Assembly (NCBI RefSeq): GCF_000003815.2
Contig: NC_049990.1
Span: forward strand, 3,953,333 to 4,017,332
Source: Branchiostoma floridae
Lineage: Eukaryota > Chordata > Leptocardii > Amphioxiformes > Branchiostomatidae
Length of the DNA: 64,000 bases
Reading direction: 5' to 3'
Below are positions 1 to 7,915 of this stretch, piece by piece; the first letter of the stretch is position 1; each line of letters starts with the position of its first letter. Under the pieces are notes generated by a model. It was not told the DNA's origin, searched no databases, and saw only the letters and a program-made list of their open reading frames with translations. The position numbers were made by a program, and so were the translations under genes.

Positions 1-579
1 CAAACTTATATGCTGGCCCTGGCGATTGCTTTCTTCCCATCATTTCTTTGATCAGCTGAAACAAAAATATTTCCCAAGCTTCTTAACACCGTTGACTTAT
101 CGTTAAGCATAGGGGCAAAACTGTTATTAAGATCATCCTTCTCCTCTACATTAGTAGGATCTCACCGTCACTGAATCCAAGTTACAAAGTGCGCTTATAG
201 GGCGCGGGCACACCCATTTGCGCTGTGCTCTGATGACGTCAATACTCGACTCAATTTAATGGATTACTGATTTCTACGATGGAACACTATATGCTCCGCA
301 GACACTAAAATCATAAAAATCAAAAACGAAAAAAATTGCAAAACAGAAATTCACTCACATATATGAAATAATTCTCAAATATCTTACCTTAAGACATAAT
401 TGAGTCGAGGTTCCATCGGGTTGGTATTGCCCATCGTTGTTCCCACCGGTTGAAGGACCGTATGGTGTTTCGTGCAACGTTGACTTAACGTGACGATGAA
501 GCATTAACCAGCACAGTAGTACAGACAGGAGGACAATGATAATTGACCCCTTCACACTGTAGCGAAGACGCGAGCTCAT
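1..579 (-). CDS. 5' part of a type II membrane protein gene (possible TNF-family ligand); runs off the left edge
   Basis: Two exons are visible. Exon 1 (579 to 388) starts with ATG (MSSRLRYS), encodes 64 residues and ends in phase 0 at a GTAAG donor. Exon 2 (55 to 1) follows a good acceptor (TTTTTGTTTCAG) and stays open to the edge, adding LIKEMMGRKQSPGP. The protein has a short basic N-terminus, a hydrophobic anchor at about residues 10-28 and a polar, glycine-rich stalk, which is type II topology. No catalytic or receptor-binding domain is inside the window, so the family is not shown directly. Its TATA box and leader are homologous to those of the TRAIL-like ligand on the other strand, which suggests a divergent TNF paralogue. 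A Golgi glycosyl- or sulfotransferase would have a similar N-terminus and cannot be excluded. Confidence 0.6.
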
Positions 580-745
580 CGCATGTTACAAAACTAAGCT
601 TCCGTGAAATGCTCTGTGTCTGTGTTATTACCGACAAAAAAGTTTGATGACTACGGCAAAGTTGGAATGCGAGCTGTTCCACCCGCACACCCATAGCCCC
701 CGAGAGAGAGGCGCGGATTTACAGTGTGTGCTCCTTTTATACTTA
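580..745 (-). promoter_or_regulatory. TATA promoter and leader of the leftward gene, homologous to the TNF promoter
   Basis: On the minus strand a TATAAAAG box lies at 741-734. Downstream, the leader contains an ATG at 694-692 opening a 69-codon upstream ORF that begins MGVRVEQL and ends at 485, overlapping the main ATG at 579 in another frame. The block around this ATG (GGGCTATGGGTGTGCGGGTG) matches the leaders at 1001, 1726 and 2331 on the plus strand, so the two divergent transcription units share a duplicated core promoter. Confidence 0.55.
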
Positions 746-859
746 TGGGAAGCGTGTACTTTGCACTACCGTTTGCACGTAACCGTACTTTTGATTGGTG
801 GGCATTTCCTGTACCTCTCTTTCACGTGGGTCTATGTCTGTGTATCTGTCGTTCTGATT

Positions 860-1140
860 GGTTCAATCTTTCGATTTACTCACGTCCAGAATACATGCGC
901 AATAGCACTAACCTTTTCCATTGGTGTATACACAGGTGATAAACACACCGCCTATAAAAGGGATCAACACCGTTAATTCGGCTTCCATTTCTCGATCTTC
1001 AGGGCTATGGGTGTAAGGGTAGAACAGCTTCCTCCTTGCCGTTGTTTCTGTCCCGCCTAATACCAACACGCCATGCTATCCATCCTACAATAATTTCGGT
1101 TGGGACCCGACAGATTCGCCACCCGTGGGTAAACAGGCTT
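860..1140 (+). pseudogene. Decayed copy 1 of the TNF promoter plus first exon
   Basis: This stretch repeats the TNF 5' end at about 2208-2475: ATGCGCAATAGCACTAAC, the TATA box (CTATAAAAGG near 951), the MGVRVEQL upstream ORF (ATG 1007, stopping after 17 codons) and the start of the coding exon (ATGCTATCC at 1073). Relative to the intact copy, the coding part lacks about 15 bases soon after the ATG and then loses frame, and no TNF domain follows. It is a relic of local duplication of the host gene, although the promoter itself may still fire. Confidence 0.6.
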
Positions 1141-1477
1141 TGTTTGAATGTGAAGAGCAAGTTATACTGACGGTTCCTTATCCTCTTCATTATTTCATCA
1201 TTCTCAGTTGCATCATATGACTTTTTGTATAATTGATTTCATGAATATAAATGTTGTAGGATTAAAAAATTGCATGAGCCGTCCTCCATTGTTAAACAAT
1301 GCTACCCCCGGGCTCTTGTTGAATTTGATTTTCTATTTCATAACGCTATTAGTGAGAAAATTGAACGGGTATCTCACTGACCATACGTACTCCAAATTAG
1401 CCATATCAAGTATTTTTTGTGGCTTGTTCCTGTTTCAGTCACCCACAGGTAACGAAGTTCTTTATCGACCCTTCAAA

Positions 1478-1810
1478 AACCCCGCTGACTCAGCTACTAA
1501 ATTTGGGCCTGATTGGACCAACGCTAACACCTGTCGAACTTAAGTAAATATTTTGACCTCAATTCTTCTTGGGCAAAGTCTACAAGGCAGCCATACCGTT
1601 GGCTAATAACAGCGAATACAATAACGTTCTCCAATGGTGAACAGTGTACATGTCGGAATGTGGTAAACAGGTTGCCTATAAATGTGACACACACCGTTAC
1701 TCCGGTCCCCCTTTCTCAACCTCGAGGGCTATGGGTGTGAGGGTAGAACATCTTCCTCTTTGCCGTTGTTCGACGTACAGGGAGTCAAGCGCGCGGTATA
1801 GAATTACAAT
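1478..1810 (+). pseudogene. Decayed copy 2 of the TNF promoter and leader
   Basis: A second relic of the same promoter. An AP-1-type TGACTCA lies at 1486-1492, a TATA-like CTATAAAT near 1676, and the leader with an ATG at 1731 starts a frame reading MGVRVEHLPLCRC. Similarity to the intact copy stops around 1770, before the coding ATG, so no TNF exon remains. Confidence 0.55.
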
Positions 1811-2118
1811 GTATTTTCACCGCACCGCATGCATGTGCAACCTAGTATATTCTAAGCGATACTTTTGGGACAGAAAAATCAAAATGTTGCCTTTCTTGTA
1901 TTTTTTTCTTCAGTGAAACCACCCTAGCCTAACTACAAGTGACCCGCTGTACATACCCTTCTGTATATATATCGATTCGTTTTTCATTCATTGGGATTTG
2001 ATATATTTAAGATTTGACAAGAAGGCTTAAGGGAAAGACAGGATTTGAACCTCTTGTTTACGAGTATTCATCGTCTTTTACGACATGACCGATTTTCATA
2101 GCTGGACTCCCCCTTCCC

Positions 2119-2403
2119 CAAAACGCTGCTGACTCAGCTCCTGTATCCAAGACGACCCCCACTACCTTTGACAGCTGGTAAATATTTTTATCGCAATCCA
2201 CCCGATATGTTTACTCAAGTCCAGAAAGCATGCGCAATAGCACTAACATTTTGTGAATACACAGGTGATAAATACACTGACTATAAAAGGGATCAACACT
2301 GTTACTCCGGTCCCCCTTTCTCGATCTCGAGGGCTATGGGTGTAAGGGTAGAACAGCTTCCTCTTTGCCGTTGTTTCTCCGTCCCGCCAAATACCAACAC
2401 ACC
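2119..2403 (+). promoter_or_regulatory. Promoter and 5' leader of the TRAIL-like TNF gene
   Basis: TATAAAAG lies at 2282-2289, giving an expected start near 2310. A TGACTCA (AP-1 consensus) at 2130-2136 sits about 150 bases upstream and is shared with the decayed copy at 1486. The leader carries an upstream ATG at 2336 before the coding ATG at 2404. Comparison with the two decayed copies and the divergent minus-strand promoter shows which blocks were kept: TATA, the GGGCTATGGGTG leader block and TGACTCA. Confidence 0.6.
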
Positions 2404-2494
2404 ATGCTATCCACCCCCGAACCGTCCTACAACCACTTCGGTTCGTACTCTACAGATTCGCCACCCGAGGGTGCGCAGAAAAAGGCCCAAATAG
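2336..2494 (+). other. Overlapping upstream ORF starting MGVRVEQLPLCRC
   Basis: This 52-codon ORF opens in the TNF leader and runs past the main ATG (2404) in a different frame, the arrangement that usually lowers translation of the main ORF. The first eight codons read MGVRVEQL here, at 1007 and at 694 (minus strand), and MGVRVEHL at 1731. Most differences in these codons are synonymous (GTA/GTG twice, AGG/CGG, CTT/CTC). Beyond the first dozen codons the four frames diverge. Whether the peptide is made is unknown. Confidence 0.45.
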
Positions 2495-4680
2495 AGGGTA
2501 AGAGAGGTTCAAAATGCCCTGTGATCATCGCAGTGTCAATCTGTAGTGTTGTGAACGCCGCCGTGCTGTCTGCCGTGGCCTGTATGTGGGTGGAGTTGGA
2601 GCGGGAGGTTGAAGAACTCCGCCGGTCGCAACTGAAGCTACAGGACCGGCTGTTCCAGCATGACGGTGCGGGAGGACTGAACGAGACGGCACTGGAACTG
2701 GTGAGGTTTGGAAGAAATGGAATAACATTCACTGAAGTCTATTTTGCTTGAATTCATTTCTTTTGGTCTGTAGTTCGCTGCCTTTGAAAAAGGCTAATAA
2801 AAAGCCTTAGGTCAGACAAATTGTACCAGTTTTCACTTGCTGTTTGTCGGGAGTTCCTCACTGAAGCTGCGACACGTTAGCGGCGTCGCTGCGGCCGAGA
2901 TCAACGAATTTTATCGATAAAAACGAATGTTTCTACGCTTTTCGTTGTTTCTTTAGTCATATTTGTACGTTTTGCATGGTATTCACATTTCAAAGCAAAA
3001 GCCAACACGTATTCAATTTAGAACGCAGTGACGCTGCTAACGCAACGCAGTCCCGGGTGAGGTACCGCCTCTACCGTTCCTCTACCTCCTGAAAAAGGGA
3101 ACCAAGGAACGAACGTAGCGACGTCGAGTGTTTTTTATCTTTATTGCGGGGACTTTCCAAGTTACTTTGTTCAGTGTCCACAAAAACAAGCGTAAAGGTC
3201 TGCGTAACCTGAGCAAATATTTGGGTCCAACTGCCTTCGCTCCTTCGCTAGGGGTGATGTGAAAGGTATTGACTTTGGCATGAAGCCAAGCGGTCCTGCA
3301 AATCTTAAGTTTGTCAACAACGTGAGGTAGAAAAAGCCCCTAGACCCTTTTATTTCATGTACGCCTATCAGTTTATCATGATACATTACGCGCTAACTAT
3401 AAGGAGTCTTGGATATTTGTTGTCATTGTAACGTACTTGTTATGTCTTTTTCACGGCAAAAGTTCACGGCTTCAATAGTGTGTATGTATGTATGATTTTT
3501 GCTGGCATGAGTTTTGTAACTGTGTTGATGTGTAACAGGAGCAACTGGTCGTAGAGAATAAAAGAGTCGACCGCCTAACACTATACTACTACCTTTTCTA
3601 TAGGCAGTGGAAAAATACCTGCATGAGAGGGAGGAAGGTCAGTAGGTCTGAAAAATCGAGTGACTCTTTTATGTATACAATGTCTCACTACAAATCATCC
3701 TCTTCTACAGGCCTTATACTTCTAACTTTGTGTAACATACCCAAACGTTCATAATCATAAACACATTCCCATGTAAAGTCTGCAAATACCACTGTTTGAA
3801 TTATGACTTTTGTATGAATTTTTTTTTCTACCTTTTCAGCTCTGTCTTAGACTACATTCCTTGTTGATTTAATCACCTTCCGCTGTCTCTCATTTTCAAT
3901 ACAAAATGATAAAAGAAGAAAGCCTTCAATCCTGAACTGTTGGTGGTGGCTAAAATTCTCTTTCTTCTTCCACTGACAGCTTTGAAGGGATATAAGCCTA
4001 ATGGTAAAGAAAAAGAATTTACTGTCGCTGTGTTGAACAACGATATTCTCTAAATCGGTGGCACGGATAAAGCCTTGTTGGGATTTATTCTTACGACCAA
4101 GACTGTTAGAATAACGACATTATGTATCTTTCAACATAGTAGTCTTCGGTACACAACCCTCTTTTATTCTTCCACAGACGTTTTAAGGACTTGTCTGTTG
4201 TCTTTATCAGTGTATATTGAACCATACTGGTGAAGACCAGCCAGACAAGAGGTTGAGACATCTACAGAAGTATAAAACAGGGTTGTGTACCAAAGAAGAC
4301 TATCATTAATTAATGTGAATCAACCATTTGCGAACATGATATATCATAATTGTATCATATTGAAGACTGCACCGCTAAATGTGAGTTTTATTTCTACAGG
4401 AACCGTCTGGCTTCCAACAGACAGGGAAACTCCGTTCGGAAACATGAGTCACAGGACCCATAAACCTACAGCACACCTCACGGGGAGTCCCCAGATTAAC
4501 TCTCTGGCGGGTAAATGATTTGAGATATTTGCCTTAAGTTATTTCAGTGACTTGCGAATGTCATGTTTTTTGTCGCCTTCTTTCTTTTATTGGAATTTTG
4601 TGTCTGCGTTGTGTTTTATGTTGTGTGCATTTTTTTCGTGCGTGTGTGCATGTGTGTGTATGCGCTTGTGCGTGTATGTA

Positions 4681-4715
<35 letters not shown>

Positions 4716-5694
4716 CTGTGTGTGTATGTGTGTGCATCTGAGTGTGTGTGTGTGTGTGTGTGGTATGCGTGTGTGTGAGTGTGTGTGTTTACAAGTGTGT
4801 GTGTGTCTGTGTGTGTGTATATATGTATGTATGAATATGTGTTTGTGTGTGTGTGTATGTATGTGTGTATGTGTGTACAGCTGTGTGTGTGTGTGTGTGC
4901 GTGTGTGTGTGTACATGTGTGTGTGAGTGTGTGTGTTTACAAGTGTGTATGTGTGTGTGTGTGTGTGTGTATATATATGTATGTATGAATATGTGTTTGT
5001 GTGTGTGTGTATGTGTGTACAGCTGTGTGAGTGTGTGTGTGTGTGAGTGTGTGTGTGTGTGTGTGTATGTATGTGTGTATGTAAATGTGTCTGCGTGAGT
5101 GAGTGAGTGTGTGTATGCGTGTGTGGGGGTTGCATGTGTTTTTGTGCTTGTATGTGTGTGTATGTGTGTGTTTCCATGTGTAAGATTCTCTTTGTCACCA
5201 TTACAATATAACATATTAATATATACATAACAACAAACTGATAGTCACACAATAGCCCAAAACGGTTTCTTGTTCCCACAGGTGACGACAAGGGCCTGAG
5301 CAAGATCAAGTCATGGGAGGCGAGACAGGGACTAGCGACTTTGGCTAACGGGATGAGACACAAGAAAGGGCACATCATCATCCCTACAAACGGCCTCTAC
5401 TTCATCTACTCCCAACTGTACTACCGCTTCCTAAACCCCAAACAGACGCAGAGCAAAACCTACCAGCTCATCCACTACACATTCAAACAAAACTCCTATC
5501 CGAAACCGCTTCAGATCATGAAGAGCGCGAGAAACACATGTTGGTCTAAGAACGTGGAGTTTGGGTTGTACACGTCCTATCAGGGTGGGGTGTTCAGGCT
5601 GCAAAGGGGGGACAAAATATGGGTCGCGGTGTCCAACATGTCTATGGTGTGCTTGGAGGAAACGTCCAGTTATTTTGGCGCGTTCATGATATAG
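2404..5694 (+). CDS. TRAIL-like TNF superfamily ligand, complete in four exons
   Basis: Exons 2404-2700, 3604-3637, 4400-4510 and 5282-5694 have GT-AG borders and matching phases (0, 1, 1) and give 284 residues; human TRAIL has 281. Residues 1-37 are cytoplasmic, 38-62 a membrane anchor and about 63-83 a charged, probably coiled stalk; NET at 93 is a glycosylation site. The TNF homology domain starts at KPTAHLTG (132) and includes GLYFIYSQLYYRF and the closing SYFGAFMI. The block MKSARNTCWSK is almost the human TRAIL sequence MKSARNSCWSK, whose cysteine (Cys230) binds the trimer's zinc; here it is Cys234. Expected role from the family: a homotrimeric cell-surface or shed ligand for death-receptor-type TNF receptors. 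The ATG at 2404 is chosen because the leader copies align up to it. A TNFSF10-type ligand is well supported; one-to-one orthology is not. Confidence 0.9.
2749..2802 (+). promoter_or_regulatory. In-frame intronic stop followed by AATAAA
   Basis: If the exon 1 donor at 2701 is not used, the frame adds VRFGRNGITFTEVYFA and stops at 2749-2751. An AATAAA lies about 45 bases further on, followed by TG-rich sequence near 2840. A transcript ended here would encode the anchor and stalk without the TNF domain. The signal may be chance; no transcript evidence is available from sequence alone. Confidence 0.25.
3148..3158 (+). promoter_or_regulatory. NF-kappaB consensus site in TNF intron 1
   Basis: GGGGACTTTCC matches the kappaB consensus exactly. 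It lies in the first intron of the TRAIL-like gene, a family whose members are often NF-kappaB targets. The motif match is seen; its use is inferred. Confidence 0.4.
4138..4312. mobile_element. Foldback element, family A copy 1 (TNF intron 2)
   Basis: The ends are inverted: GTAGTCTTCGGTACACAACC at the left answers GGTTGTGTACCAAAGAAGAC at the right, with further complementary blocks towards the centre. It resembles the foldbacks at 9689 and 17176, sharing an outer AGTCTTC block with the latter. It has no ORF. Confidence 0.6.
4640..5180. repeat. Long (GT)n-rich microsatellite in TNF intron 3
   Basis: About 540 bases of TG repeats interrupted by TATG, CTG and TTTACAAG blocks. Two parts (about 4770-4880 and 4925-5030) are near copies, so the tract grew partly by segmental duplication. 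Its Cys/Val and His/Thr frames are artefacts of the repeat. Confidence 0.95.
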
Positions 5695-5700
5695 ACAAGT

Positions 5701-5900
5701 GCCGCTAGTTCACCTTTATTTGTGGAGTAAGCTTTATCCGTTGTCTTAAAGTACAGCCTGCAAAGGGGGGAAACAGTTGGGTCGTGGTTTGGAGGAAACG
5801 TCCAGTTATTTTGGCGCCTTCATGATATAGGCATGTGCCGCGCTAGTTCACCTTCACTCAACGAATATGGGTAAGGTGAACTAGCGTTAGCCTGGATACC
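5701..5900 (+). repeat. Partial duplicate of the TNF 3' end with MITE ends
   Basis: Bases 5757-5850 repeat the last exon from GCAAAGGGGGG to the end of the coding frame (GTCCAGTTATTTTGGCG, TTCATGATATAG) with an internal loss of about 25 bases. Both copies are followed by GCTAGTTCACCTT, the terminal sequence of the MITE that is complete at 32600-32825; an inverted end (AAGGTGAACTAGCG) lies near 5872. The 3' untranslated region therefore consists of a duplicated exon tail mixed with MITE ends. Confidence 0.65.
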
Positions 5901-7783
5901 ATCCTCACACCGTTACGCTATCCATCGCACTAGTATGGAAAGGGGCGTACGTACCGTTAAGAGGACGGTACTCACGATAAGGAAAGTCACAACACAAAGT
6001 CAACATGAAATGTGGACTGTTAGATGACTCGTCTTTTTGACGCAATTGAAATGCAAGCCTCTGTGGCTACAAGAAGCTGCAAGGCTATCTCAAATGCCAA
6101 GTTTGACGCCAAATCTGTGTTGCCACCATGTCTAGCTTCCAGTCTGATGTTTTAAAAACTGGCACGAATGTAACTTGAAAGCCCTACGGAGAATACTGTA
6201 TGCATGCTAGGACGACTGTTGATATAAACATCTATGAAATGGCAGCTGAGAAACAGTGTTTTCATGATCACCTTGAACACGATACGCAGGAGGCGAATCA
6301 ACGATGTTTTGAACTGTTTCAATGTGTAGATACATTGTATATACTTTTTTATAAACAATAATTGAAAATTCCAATTCGAATTTTGTATTATACGAATGAC
6401 TATTAGCGTCCAATGTTAGCAACCCTAGGCCATTGACAGTGCGTACTTGTTGAAAAGCTCAATTGGATTTTTTCCCAATGAACCAGTAGATATATACTGT
6501 ACATAGTGCTTGCCTTCTCTTTCAGGACCAGTAGAGTTCACTTTTTACCATGTCAATATCAGCAAAATAGTTTTGCATTTAATAAAGGAGACATTTTTAT
6601 TCACGATGCTGTCGTGCATTTTTGTAATTCAAATGTTGCTGTATATACGTATTACCCCCCTCCCCAACGTTACGCTCGAATATGGCGTCGACCGGTCAGT
6701 GATATGATAAAAACGAATAGAGATTAGCCAGATACCTTCTTTTACTCTATCATGCGTTTGTAATATTAAGTGTATATCAATATGTGTGAACATGTAGATC
6801 TTTAAGACTTAAAATTTATCTTGTAGGACTCAATTTGTATCGTTATCACATTTTGTCTCTTACCTCTTCTCTCATGACCTCAATGGAAAGCGGTCCGTAG
6901 TAAAATGATACGAAATACTTATTTGATAACTAAAATCACCCTCTCACCCTGGCACAAGAGGACTACTCGTTCTCCATCTATGGGCCTAAAGCTGTACTAA
7001 AAATTTTAGACTGTAAACATTTGAGGAGAGTAACGTTACATACTGCAGTACAGCTAAATGTTACAAAAACTAAGAAAAATGTCCAAAAAGACACTAAAAT
7101 GGAAGAAACTGAGAATAAATAAGTAAGATGAGTAAGATGAGTCGGCAGAAGCCTGCTTCTTTCCTATATAAACAATTTCAAGGTAAATATAAGCCTAAAG
7201 GCCACATGCCCTGAAACCCACTCTCAATCGGGGTCATTGCCCCGAAAGCTGCGTAAGAAACGGCAGTTTACGTAAGAAACGGGTCTTTTGTTCGAACGCA
7301 GCCGGCCTACGTGTGCTGTCCCAAGGGTAAATATGATAAAAAACTTCTCATCTTTAAAAGAACCCTCACAGGCTGTGATTCAGGTCCAGTGAAGAGGATG
7401 CGGTTAGATGAAGCTGGCAACGCGCGTGAAGCTAATTAAGCAGGAAAGAACAAAACACTCCCCCCGGCTGAAGAAGCGCTTCATTATCCTCTAAGTTGTG
7501 TGAATGGCGGTAAGTTATGTCCATGGTACTTTGAAGTTTCCAAATTGACGTAATGACAGATTTTCTCCTTTTTTGGCTACTTGGTTGACAGTGAATCGAT
7601 GACCTTTGCTTACATGTCATTTGTTATGACAGCGCAGTCAGAATTGGCCCTCTATGCTCTGCTCTTGCAGTAGTTACCCTACAGCTGCAATCAGTCTTTC
7701 TCTTCAAATCCTCTCTTAGCTCCCGTAGTTTTCATTCTCACCGCAAAGATCCTAGTCATCCCTAGGTTCAGTAGGTTCTGGGG
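5901..7783. other. Intergenic stretch with no recognised gene
   Basis: Open frames here are short and show no domain. An AATAAA near 6580 could serve the TNF gene but is far from its stop. A TCTTTCTTTTCAG acceptor-like site at 7780-7790 may start a 5' untranslated exon of the opsin gene. Confidence 0.4.
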
Positions 7784-7915
7784 GTGTCTTTCTTTTCAGA
7801 ATTTGTCATTGCGACGCCCGAAACCAAAGCCAGACGTCGTGCTGGTTGGTGCCAGTTGGTGGGCACGCTCATAAAGATACCTTCAGTGCACGTTGCCAGG
7901 ACAGACGTGCATGAC

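Noticed and set aside
3171-3386. Short minus-strand frame in TNF intron 1
   Set aside because: No domain and no splice signals; consistent with chance.
4587-5381. Long minus-strand frame of His/Thr and plus-strand frames of Cys/Val
   Set aside because: They are read from the (GT)n microsatellite and have no other coding signal.
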